Shown here: piece after piece, positions 23,220 to 33,198 of the stretch
How the letters are laid out: each line of letters starts with the position of its first letter
How positions within the stretch are numbered: position 1 is the stretch's first letter
Source of the DNA: Prosapia bicincta
Taxonomy: Eukaryota; Arthropoda; Insecta; Hemiptera; Cercopidae
Direction: 5' to 3'
Length of the DNA: 64,000 bases
Assembly (NCBI GenBank): GCA_036971475.1
Contig: JBAIZL010000004.1
Span: forward strand, 64,787,753 to 64,851,752
Notes under the pieces: model-generated
Seen by the model: the letters and a program-made list of their open reading frames with translations, nothing else
What the model was told of the DNA's origin: nothing
The model's database searches: none
Position numbers and translations under genes: made by a program

Positions 23220-23880
23220 ACACAACGCAAACGGTCGCAGTAAGACGTGCATGCAAATATACCATGTTAAACCAACATGCATGATAGCCCATATACTGTG
23301 TTAAACCAACATGCGTTTAAGCCTACATACATACTATGCTAACCCGACAAACATGAATCCCTACATGGGACTACTATGTCGGTAAACCACTGGCCAAAAC
23401 TTTAATGATCTGAGCCTGACACATTTTTTCAGCTCTTCTATCATATAAAGCCTCAGGCAAGTAGCCGTATAGTTCATATGGGAAGTACTATATGGTATAG
23501 CTACCAATGCATACCACCATATGTAAAGGCAGCTACCAATGCATAACCTATCACGCTCACGTAGGTGACGGACAACAAATATTACAATATAATTAAAAAA
23601 AAGTCACGCTACATATATACAGTGCTAAGCCAACATTCATGTTAACCTATATATGCTTATATACTATGTTAAGCCAGCATGCAATATACTCTAAATACCC
23701 CCATATACTGTGTTAAACAAATATGCGTGTAAACCTGCACAAATACTATGCTAAGCCAACATGCATGCTATCATACATAGGCGTATGTACTATGTTAAGC
23801 CAACACACATGAGAGCCTACATACTGTGTTAAACAAATATGTGTGTAAGCCTGCATAGATATTATGCTAATCCGACAAGG
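23220..23880 (+). repeat. Repeats with TACTATGTTAAGCCAACATGCATG units, left arm
   Basis: Units of roughly 55-60 bp alternate TACTATG(T)TAAGCCAACATGC with CCTACATA or CCTGCACAAATA. The counterpart in reverse complement is at about 30270-30960. Boundaries are approximate because of unit divergence. Confidence 0.7.
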
Positions 23881-25575
23881 GCCAACAAATTATCACACAT
23901 TATATCCAATGCATAGTTTAGCTAATGGATATCACGCAGTAGCTTGACTACAAGTTAACACATAGTATCCGATGCATGGCCCGGCTAATCATTAACACAT
24001 AGTATACGATGCACAGCTTGACGAAGGGTTAACATACAGTATCCGATAAGTAGCTTGACTATGGCCTAACACATAGTATCCTATGCAAGGCTTTTCTATG
24101 GGCTATAACATATTATCTGATGTGTAGCTTGACTAGTGTTTAACACATCCATTGCATAGGCTGGCTAATGATCAACATATATTATCCGATGCATAGCTGG
24201 GGTAATGGTTAACTAATGGTTAGCGTGACTAAGGCTTAACATATAATATCCGATGCAGAGCCTGACTAGGGCTAACACATCCGTTGCATAGCCTGACCAT
24301 AAGGGTTTAACACATCGTATCCGATGAGAAATTTGAATACAAGTTAACACATAATATCCAATGCATAGCTTGACTAGGGTTTAACACATAAAAGCCGCTG
24401 AGTAGAACGACTACAAGTTAACACAATATATAAAGTGCATAGCCAGGCTAATAGGTAACACATAGTAGCCGATGTGTAGCCCTACTAATCGTTAACATAT
24501 AATATCCAATGCATATCTTGAGTATGGTTTAACAAATAATATCCAATTCATAGCTTGACTATGGTTTAACATAAAGTATCCGTTGATTAGGTTGAATACA
24601 AACTAACACATAGTATTCATTGCAAAGTTTGGCTAATGGTTATCACATAGTATCTGATACATAGCTAGGCTAATGGTTAACATATAGTAGCCGATTCAAA
24701 TCATGACTAGGGCTAACACATAGTATCCGAAGCATAGATAGACCTGGGGTTTATCACATAGTATCCGATGAGTAAATTGACTACAAGTTAACACATAATA
24801 TCCAATGCTTAGCTTGGCGAAAGGTTAACACATAGTATCCGATGCATAGCTTGACTAAGGGTTATCACATAATATCCGATGCAAATCATGACTAGGGCTA
24901 ACACAATATATCCAAACCATAGCGTCACTATGGGTTAACACATCGTATCCGATGAGAAGTTTGGATACAAGGTAACACATAATATCAAATGCACAACTTG
25001 GCTAATGTTCACCATATAGTACCATGTATAGCTTGACTATGGATTAACACGTCGTATCCGATGAAAGGTTTGGGTACAAGTTAACACATTATATCCAACG
25101 CATAGCTTAGCTAATGGTTATCACGCAGTATCCGATGAGTAGCCTGACTACAAGTTGCCTACAAATTACCACATAATACCCGATACATAGCCTGGCTAAT
25201 CATTAACGCATAGTATCTGATGTATAGCTAGGCTAATGGTTAACACATAGTAGCCGATGCATAGCCTAAGGCTAACACATAGTATCCGAGGCATAGATTG
25301 ACTAATGGTTAACACATGGTATCCAAAGCATAACTTAACTAGGGGTTAACACATAATATCCAATAAATAGCTTGACTACAAGGTAACACATAATATCCGA
25401 TGCGTAGTTCAGCTAATGGTTAACACATTGTATCTGATGCATAGCCAATCAAATGCGTAACACATAGTAGCCGATGCATAGCTTGACTAGGGCTATCACA
25501 TAGATTGAATATGGGACATCACATAGTATCCAAAGAGAGGCTTGAATACAAGTTAACACATAATACCCAACGCAT
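23880..25575 (+). repeat. 37-bp tandem repeats (ATAGTATCCGATGCATAGC type), left arm
   Basis: About 1.7 kb of degenerate units of roughly 37-38 bp, with consensus pieces AACACATAGTATCCGATGC and ATAGCTTGACTA.GGGTT. Divergence between units is considerable, indicating age. The reverse-complement block in the right arm is shorter (29110-30260). Confidence 0.85.
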
Positions 25576-25659
25576 GGCTTGGGTTATATATATATGTAGT
25601 TAGCCTACATTCTATGTTATGTATGTAAACCCACATACTATGCTAAGCAGGTTACCCAT

Positions 25660-26430
25660 CGGTACTAGACACAAATCTACGACAATGCATGGGTAACCCT
25701 AGATGTAACCCACACCTTGACAACAGATACCTAGCATGACCATAGCCTACATTGCCTGACAACATATACCTAACCTGACCATAGCCTACATAACAAGACA
25801 ACCGATACATAGCTAGACCACAGTTACCTAGCCTGACAATAGATACCTAACCCTGAATCAAATACATAGCCTGACAACCGATACATAGCCTGACAACAGA
25901 GCTAGATAAAATGACCAAAGTTTCAACTAAACAACATTACGCTACGTTTAACCAACCAACATACACGAAGTTCAAACGAACAACATTGCCACCAAGTTCA
26001 AATAGGCTATGGCTGGGGAAGTCTAGATCAACGTTTCAACTAATCAACGTTGACAAACTTACGCTAGTCAACCAACATCTACACCAAGGTGAAATGGGCT
26101 ATGGTTAGTGAAGGCATCGGCAAAAGCCTTTATGATCTGACCTTAGACAATATATAGATAGCTACCAATGCATACCAAAATAGCTATGTAGAAACCGTCA
26201 AGGCCTTTATGATCTGAGCTTTACACATGTTGTCCAGGTATGTTGTATCAGTTACAACGAGTACCTCCATCAAATCTTAGGTAAAATTACCTTTGAAGTA
26301 GGCCCTAGGTAAAGCTACCCTAGAGTCAGGCCGTAGGTAAAGCCAGCTTGGAGTCAGACTTTAGGTAAAGTCGTGCCTGAGGCCGGGCATTAGGTAAAGC
26401 TACCTTGGAGTCAGCCCTAATCAATAGTTA
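25660..26430 (+). repeat. Left arm inner part
   Basis: Short repeats with CCTGACAACAGATACCTA (25690-25905), then a non-tandem piece containing TTTCAACTAAACAACATTACGC and a CCTTTATGATCTGA word present twice, then a final block of 28-bp GGTAAAGC units (26270-26430). All three sub-blocks reappear in mirror order at 28485-29060. The ORF at 25911-26108 is within this repeat and has no recognisable product. Confidence 0.7.
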
Positions 26431-26519
26431 CTCTAAAACGGCTATCGATGCTCGCCTTATCATAATAGTTACATAAGGTGTAAAATAACGACAGTAAACT
26501 CTGGATATACAGGTAAGAC

Positions 26520-26525
26520 TTTATT
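26520..26525 (-). terminator. Poly(A) signal of the RING gene
   Basis: AATAAA on the minus strand, 32 bases after the stop codon of the RING gene. It lies just inside the core, next to the left arm, so the transcript would end before the repeats. Confidence 0.6.
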
Positions 26526-26557
26526 AACGAATATTAAAACTATGATATTTTGAACAA

Positions 26558-27594
26558 TTACTCCAGGTTCAGAAATAGCTGGTAGCGTCTGTCTACGCGT
26601 TTCCTACATATGGGGCACATCTGCACCTTTTCAGCACACTCGTTGCAATAAACGTGACCGCAGGGTATGATGACAGTGCATGGTGGTCTCCCTAAGCAGA
26701 CAACACAGTCCGCTATACGAGAGCCGCCTCCTTCAATCTGCTCTCCCCAACTTCTCTGTTTTAACATAAGTACAAAGTGGATAGTTTATATTATTGTACA
26801 CGAATGGTATAAATATAGGTATCGCTACAAAACGTAACACTTACGACTGTGTATGGAGGGTCTCGCTCGACCATTACTGCCTTCGCTTCAGCGACAGCAA
26901 CTCTTCTTCGGCCTTCTTCAAGTAGCTTGTCCAGATCGCTAAACCTAATCCTCCATACGCCGACTGCGTAGAAATTATCCTCTTACGTGTCTTTACGTAA
27001 CGCCGTTTCTAGGTCCGATACAAGTCGTCTTAGTATATGTAGTGCATCAGTCGATACGCTACGAGTTGCAGCTGCACGTGCATATTCCACAACAGTCTAG
27101 AAAGGACTAAATAGAAATTAAAAATCGTGTATAACCCTTAACTACCAATATCACCGTACAATAAAACTTACCGCATATTAATGGGGGATATCGTATCCTA
27201 CGCCCTAAACAAAGTAAACAGTCAATACGGGCGTGCTCGACTTCTTGTATGTGCTTCTGTTCTCCTCTAATACACTTGAATGAAAAACTCGATCGTCGAC
27301 CCTAATTATAGCGTGATTTATTGGTCCAGCCTATAAAATACAATTTATTAGTAATGAAAAATACGAAGATAACAGTAATAATGCATTAGAAATTCAATAA
27401 TCACCAGTGTTGGATGGTTGGTAGACTCATTGCTACGATCAGGTCCTCTGGCTCTAGAAGGAGTGTTTGTTCCCTGAAAGAAAAATATCGTTATTAGATA
27501 TGAAAATGAGCCTCTAATAATAGTATAAATGGTATATAATTACCTGTGATGTAGTACCAGAGGTCTCCCGACTTGGTTCGGTTTGATCAACCAT
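26558..27594 (-). CDS. Spliced RING-finger protein (IAP/MUL1-type RING), element cargo gene
   Basis: Model by eye, six coding exons on the minus strand: 27594-27544, 27473-27405, 27301-27172, 27071-26987, 26938-26845, 26755-26558, with phases adding to 627 nt (208 residues plus stop). All introns are GT-AG with good donors (GTAATT, GTGATT, GTAAGT, GTAAGA, GTAAGT). Start MVDQTEP; a Ser/Thr-rich N-terminal part (about 1-45), helical charged middle (LHILRRLVSDLE and DLDKLLEEGRRR, about 90-140), then a C-terminal RING: C-x2-C-x11-C-x-H-x2-C-x2-C-x6-C-x2-C, including IIPCGHVYC and CPICR, ending in YQLFLNLE. RINGs of this type, with C-terminal position and Y..FL tail, occur in IAP and MUL1-like ubiquitin ligases; no BIR domain is present. 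Ubiquitin ligase activity is inferred. The 48-nt intron (26986-26939) is short; without it a TAA falls at 26985. Splicing of exon 3 is the least certain point. Confidence 0.7.
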
Positions 27595-27684
27595 CGAATG
27601 GTGGCTATAGTACCAATGGAAAAATTGGAATAACGAAAAATAGAAACTTTTTTCTAGAAAAAGAACACACTATTCCATACTCAC

Positions 27685-27756
27685 CTCTGACTGAATAATT
27701 CTATCGGTCATCGTTAATCGTAACACACCTAATTGCAAAAGCGTTAAAGGCTGATG
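27685..27756 (-). other. Probable 5' leader exon of the RING gene
   Basis: Between the TATA box and a consensus donor (GAG|GTGAGT at 27685/27684) lies a short exon. It holds an ATG (27711) opening MTDRIIQSE. Joined to the next exon (acceptor TATAG at 27605) this frame stops after five more codons, so it would be a small upstream ORF overlapping the main start at 27594. Alternative start usage or a missed acceptor cannot be excluded. Confidence 0.45.
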
Positions 27757-27784
27757 CTCTCTGTATGAAAAACCGGCATATATA
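27752..27784 (-). promoter_or_regulatory. TATA box and initiator-like site of the RING gene
   Basis: On the minus strand TATATATG (27784-27777) is followed about 31 bases later by GCATCAG (27757-27751), an initiator-like TCAG. Spacing is right for an RNA polymerase II core promoter. It sits directly upstream of the leader exon, inside the single-copy core. Confidence 0.55.
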
Positions 27785-28484
27785 CCGTGCGCCTATTACT
27801 TCACCCCTCCCCTCTATGACGTAATTGCTCATCACAAGCCGAAAACGGTGACCAAAGTATATAATTACCTCTATCAATGCATGACCAACGGCAATAGAGT
27901 ATACTGGTACTATTAAACATACAAGATGCCAGGATGATCCTATACTGTACCATAGTATGCTGGACGTGCTACTTTAGACATGCTTTTCTGTACCGTATAT
28001 GCCCTGTAGATGGGCAGACACGTTACTCCACTTCAAGGGTAAAAGATAAATCCTGTTTGAAATGAGAACCACATGAATAACGTCATAGGACATACCACAA
28101 GTATGTAACAGGCCTAAGGCTTTGCCTGTGGTTATCCTGCAGATGGACTAATGTTAGTATGGGCGGCATACCTATACAAGCAACAGTTAATCCTATACAG
28201 ATGTCCTGCCGATATTACATATACCGTTCGACATTTTGTTAGATGCCATCTTGCCCGACATTTTGTTTGACGTCTTTTGCTAATCAGAGTGCGCTATCGC
28301 GGTCTTAACAATATTACGGTAAAGGTTTTCATTAAAATTCATTTTATTTGTCGAACTCTGTATGTGTGTGAACCCACCTACAACTGTAATGAGACGTAAT
28401 AACAACTTTGCATATTGACTTGACACAATCTGTAGGATAATGTAAGGTAACGAGCATATTGGTTTAATACAGGATGTAAGGCCC
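27785..28484. other. Single-copy core upstream of the RING gene
   Basis: About 700 bp of non-repetitive sequence between the promoter and the right arm. I see no ORF or domain. Two partly repeated words (CGACATTTTGTT at about 28228 and 28257) are the only internal similarity noticed. It could hold enhancer elements or a further small exon. Confidence 0.5.
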
Positions 28485-29100
28485 TACTCCAGGCCGGCTT
28501 TACCTATGGCCTGACTCCAAGGTAGCTTTACCTAGAGCCTACCTCAAAGGTAGCTTTACCTAAGATTTGATGGACGTATTTGTCTTAGTCGAGAGGCTGT
28601 AACTGATAAAACAGACCTAGACAATATGTGTAAAACTCTGAACATAAAGGATTTTGCAGTGCCTTCACCCACCATAACCCATTTGTACTAGGTGTAAGTG
28701 TGTTGTTTGATTAGCGTAAGTTTTTCAACTTTGATTAGCTGAAACGGCATAGCCTATTTGAACTTGGTGTAAATGTTGTTCGTTTGAACTTCGTGTTTGT
28801 TGGTAGGTTAAACTTAGCGTAATGTTGTTTAGTTGAAACGTTGGTCATTTTATCTAGCTCTGTTGTCAGGCTATGTATTTGATTCAGGGTTAGGTATCTG
28901 TTGTTAGGCTAGGTATCTATTGTCTAGCTATGTATCGGTTGTCTAGCTATGTAGGCTATGGTCAGGCTAGATAACTGTTGTCAGGCAATGTAGTCTATGG
29001 TCGTGCCAGGTATCTGTTGTCAGGGTGTGGGTTACACTTAGGGTTACTCTTGCATTACCATAGATCTGTGTCTAGTACATAACACAGAATGTAGGCTAAC
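28485..29100 (-). repeat. Right arm inner part
   Basis: Reverse complement of the left arm's inner part: 28-bp GGTAAAGC units (28485-28590), the TTTCAACTAAACAACATTACGC piece (about 28820-28850), then GACAACAGATACCTA units (28860-29040). Confidence 0.75.
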
Positions 29101-29109
29101 AAAATGTAG

Positions 29110-30260
29110 AACATTACCCAAGCTATGCATTGGATATTATGTGTTAACCTGTATTCAAGCCTCTCATCGGATACTATGTGATAATCCATAGTCAATCTAT
29201 GTAACGGATACTATGTGTTAGCCCTATTCAGGCTATGCTTCGGCTACTATGTGTTACGCATACCCTAGCTATGCAACAGGTAATATGTGTTGACCATTAG
29301 CTAAGCTACGCATCGAATATTATGTGTTAACCCTAGTCAGGTTATGCTTTGGATACCTTGTGTTAACCATTAGTCAATCTTTGCCTCGGATACTATGTGT
29401 TGCCCCTAGTCAGGCTTTGCATCGGCTACTATGTGTTAACCATTAGCCTAGCTATTTATCAGATAATATGTGATAACCATTAGCCAAACTATGTAATGAA
29501 TATTATGTGTTAGTTTGTAATCAACCTACGCGTCGGGTACTTTGTGTTAAACCATAGTCAAGCTTTGTATTGGATATTTTGTATTTACTTGTAGTAAAGC
29601 TACACAACGGCTACTATGTGTTAACCATTAGCCTAACTATGCAATGGATACTATGTGATAGTTTGTATTCACCTTCTCATCGAATACTATGTGATAACCA
29701 TAGTCAAGCTATGCATTGGATGATTTTTGTTAAAACATACTAAGCTATGCATCGGATATTTTTTGTGTTAACCACTAGTCAAGCTAAGTATTATTTAACC
29801 ACTAGTCAAGTTACACATCGGATAATATGTGATAACCCATAGTCAAGCTCTGCAGTGGATACTATTTGTTAAAACATACTCAAGGGATATTTTGTGTTAA
29901 CCACTAGTCGGGCTATGCAATGGATATTTTGTGTTAACCCATAGTCACTAACTATTAGTTATCGCTAACTATTAGTTAACCACTAGCCTAGCTATGCATC
30001 AGATACTATAGGTTAACCACTAGCCTAGCTATGCAACAGATACTATGTGTTAACGCATCGGATATTATGTGTTACCTTGTAGTCAAGCTATGCCTCGGAT
30101 ACTATCTGTTACCCTTAGTCGGGCTATACATCGGCTACTATATGTTAACTTGTAGTCAAACTATTCATCAGATACTTTGTGTTAACACATTAGTCAAGCT
30201 ATGCCTCGGGTACTATTTGTTTTCCATTAGCCATGCTATGCATTGGATATAATGTGTTAC
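29110..30260 (-). repeat. 37-bp tandem repeats, right arm
   Basis: Reverse complement of the 23880-25575 family (GCTATGCATCGGATACTATG units). The block is about 0.5 kb shorter than its partner and also diverged, so the arms have not been kept identical. Confidence 0.85.
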
Positions 30261-30269
30261 AATTTGTGG

Positions 30270-30965
30270 GCCTATGTAGGGAATCATGTATGTCGGCTTA
30301 GCATAAAAAGCATGCAGGCTTACACACATATTTGTTTAGCAAACTAAATAGGGCTATCATGTGTGTTGGCTTAACATGGTATATACGCCTATGAAGGATA
30401 GCATGCACGTTGGCGTAGTATGGTATTTATGTAGGTTTACTCCCATATTTGTTTTACACACTATATAAGGCTATCATTTATGGTGGCTTTATAGTATATA
30501 TGCCTATGTAGAATAGCATGCATGTTGGCTTAGCATAGTATTTATGTAGGTTTACACGCATATTTGTTTAACGGCGTATATATGACTATTTACAGAATAT
30601 TGCATGCTGGCTTAACATAGTATATATACCTATATACGTTAACATGAATGCTGGCTTAGCACTGTATGTATATAGGTTGCGTGACTTTTTTTAATTATAT
30701 TGTAGTATGTGTTGACCATCATCTATGTTGGGCGTGATAGGTTATGCATTGGTAGCTGCCAATTGTGAAAATAGGTGAAAATGTATGTATAGCTCAGATC
30801 ACAAAGGCTTTAGCCAGTAGTTTACCGACATAGTAAGCCCATGTAGGGATTCATGTATGTCGGCTTAGCATAGTATGTATGTAGGCTTACATGCATATTT
30901 GTTTAACACATTATGTGGGCTATCATATATATTGGCCTAACATGGTATATAAGCCTGCACATCTT
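30270..30965 (-). repeat. GTTGGCTTAGCATAGTAT repeats, right arm
   Basis: Reverse complement of the 23220-23880 family, with units reading GCATGTTGGCTTAGCATAG and TTACACGCATATTTGTTTAAC. The TTTAATTATATTGTA spacer at about 30690 matches the left arm near 23590 in reverse complement. Confidence 0.75.
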
Positions 30966-31159
30966 ACTGCGACTGTGTTGCGTAGGCCTACCGGGCCCCT
31001 GCAATGAGATTGGTCGATTCCCCGCATAGTTTGTTGACTATTTGAACTAAGTGTATAATTGTTGGTCGTTTAAAATTAGCGTTTAGTTGGAACGTTGATC
31101 GTTTGTTCTAACCGATCATGTTTGGGCAATTTTATATATTATTTGATAACCACCCCCAC

Positions 31160-32010
31160 TTAATGCCAGATTCCATGGTTACTTTACCTATGGGCAGGCT
31201 TCGGGATGGCTTTTACCTGAGGCCTTGCTCCATGGTAGCTTTAGCTAAGGCCTGGCTGCTGGGTGGACTTACCTCAAGCACGACTCCAGGGTGACTTTAC
31301 CTATGGTCTGACTACAAGGTAGCTTTACCTAAGACTTGGTGGAAGTATTTGTCTTAGTCGAGAGGTTGAAATAGATATAGCAACCATACTGGTCCGACTC
31401 TTGGGTAGCTTTACCTAAGGCATGACTTCGGGTTGGCTTTACCTGAGGCCTGGCTCCTAGGTGGCATTGCCTCAAGCACGACTCCAGGGTGACTTTACCT
31501 AACACCCGACTCCAAGGTAGCTTCACCTAAAGTCTACCTCCAAAGAGGCTTTACCTAAGTCCAGGCTCCAAGGTAGCTTGACCTTAGGCCTGGCTCCTGG
31601 GTGTCTCTAGGTAAGGCCCGGCTTCGGGATGGTTTTACCTGAGGCCATGCTCCGTATAGACTATACCTAACTCCTGGGTGGCTTTACCTCGAGCACGACT
31701 CCGGGGTGACTTTACCGAAGGTCTGACACCTGGGTGGCTTCACTTAGGGGCTGGCTTCGGGTTGGCTATACCTAAGGCCTTGCTCCATTGGTAGCTTTAT
31801 CTAAGGCCTTTTTCCTAGGTGGCTTTACCTAAGGTCAGGCTCCTAGGCGGCTTTACCTCAAGCACGAGTCCAGGGTGACTTTTACCTAGGACCCTACCAT
31901 GATTTGGCAATCTGAGACACAACCCCCAGGTGAACTCACCCCCATAGCTTGCCAAAATGGACTCTAGACCTACCACATACAGTCATTTGATCCAACCGAT
32001 CTCTCATATA
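31160..32010 (-). repeat. 28-bp repeats and outer cap, right arm
   Basis: Reverse complement of GGTAAAGC units (31160-31890) with the CCTCTCGAC spacer near 31355, then the outer block containing GATCAAATGACTGTATGTG on the minus strand (31996-31978), matching the left arm near 21814. The ORF at 31329-31526 is a repeat artefact. Confidence 0.8.
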
Positions 32011-32215
32011 TTTTTTAAATAAATATGCTATACCTAGAATGAGTTAAGTTAGATTTAAAATGTTAAGAACCAAACCTAAAGTTAGCTGCCAATACCAAAG
32101 GTCCTCAGTAATTGGTTATAACGAGAGGAAAGCGATTCATTACAAGCACGAGTAGGAGTGCAGACCGGTGAATAATACTGCTCAAATGAAACTGTTGATT
32201 CATGGGATTCGTATG

Positions 32216-32640
32216 TATTACTACTTAAATTAAATAATACCTAACTCTGTGAATACGTACGGGTTTTTTTGCTGATGCGTTTCGAAACAATTGTTCCTTT
32301 CACGAAGCAAAGCCTCTAGTGGTGGCGCTCCCGCTAGGTACAACGAAGGTTGTTGTTATGAGATATATGAGTATGGAGTGGGTGGTTTAAGCTGGTTGTT
32401 TGCTATGAATTTGAACAGGGTGTTGCCTTCAAAGTGTGTGTGTGGTCATTTAACATGTTTACTTTATCTGTTGCTGTTGTTCGTATATTTCACATTCATA
32501 AGTCTCACACCGACAACCTTTGTACCTAGCGGGAGACTTGCTTCGTAATGGGAACGATTGTTTCGAAACGCGTTAGCAAGTAAGCCCGCGTGTATTTACT
32601 TATTTAAGTATTAATTAATTAAAAGTTAATCAGTGATATC
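32216..32640. mobile_element. Inverted-repeat (MITE-like) element
   Basis: Long imperfect terminal inverted repeats: left GCGTTTCGAAACAATTGTTC (32277) and right, on the minus strand, GCGTTTCGAAACAATCGTTC (32573). The match continues inward through CTCCCGCTAGGTACAA and, more weakly, outward through AATAC...CGGG to about 32216/32640. The middle (about 32350-32510) is not repeated. No transposase is present. The ORF 32291-32548 spans one arm and is not credited. Confidence 0.75.
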
Positions 32641-33141
32641 AAGATGTTTACAACAAGCAACTTTAAATATTGTTACTTGTGTGTATTTTTTTAAATTTCA
32701 ATAAACCTCTTTTAAAATAGTGTGTTTGCTTGAAATGCTCCCAAAGTATTTAGTTTCCCCACATTACAAAAATATGTACAATTGTTTCATTCGTACTCTT
32801 GTACGCGAAAGTTAAATTTCGTCTATAAAACTAAATGGTGTGTGTGTTATGTAAGATAATATAAAATGTGTTTTAAATCGTAAGGTAAGTCTAAAGATGT
32901 TTTAAAAGAAGAATCGTTATACAAATGATAAAAACTATGTTCATTCGACTTCGACTATACCTAACAACGGAGGGAGTAACGAGAAACGTGTCTAGCTTTA
33001 AACTTGCTAAATCCGTTTCACAACACTTTAAACACCAATCTATAGAAATACGAAAAATTAATATAGAGTCGTTTATATATAGGGATTTGTAGGGATTTTT
33101 TTGCAGTTTGTGAGACAATAAAATGAGAGAGTTTTTCAGAC

Positions 33142-33198
<57 letters not shown>

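Larger units (their letters stand above)
21560..32110. mobile_element. Large foldback-like element: tandem-repeat inverted arms around a RING gene
   Basis: The left arm (well supported 21780-26430) and right arm (28485-32010) contain the same series of tandem-repeat families in mirror order and opposite orientation. Outer boundary anchor: GATCAAATGACTGTATGTG on the plus strand at about 21814 and on the minus strand at about 31996, each followed inward by a TTTGGCAAGCT.TGGGGGTG.(A/G)TTCACC block and then the 28-bp repeats. Beyond the anchor the match becomes weak (about 21560 and 32110). The 2 kb between the arms (26440-28480) is non-repetitive and carries a spliced gene. Long inverted arms made of internal tandem repeats are the hallmark of Foldback (FB/TU) elements. 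No transposase was found, so the element would depend on one elsewhere. A recombination-made palindrome of satellite DNA is the main alternative. Confidence 0.7.

Noticed and set aside
21935..31900. CRISPR-like repeat arrays
   Set aside because: Repeats are degenerate tandem units without unique spacers of fixed length, in a eukaryotic setting with mirror arms; not a CRISPR array.
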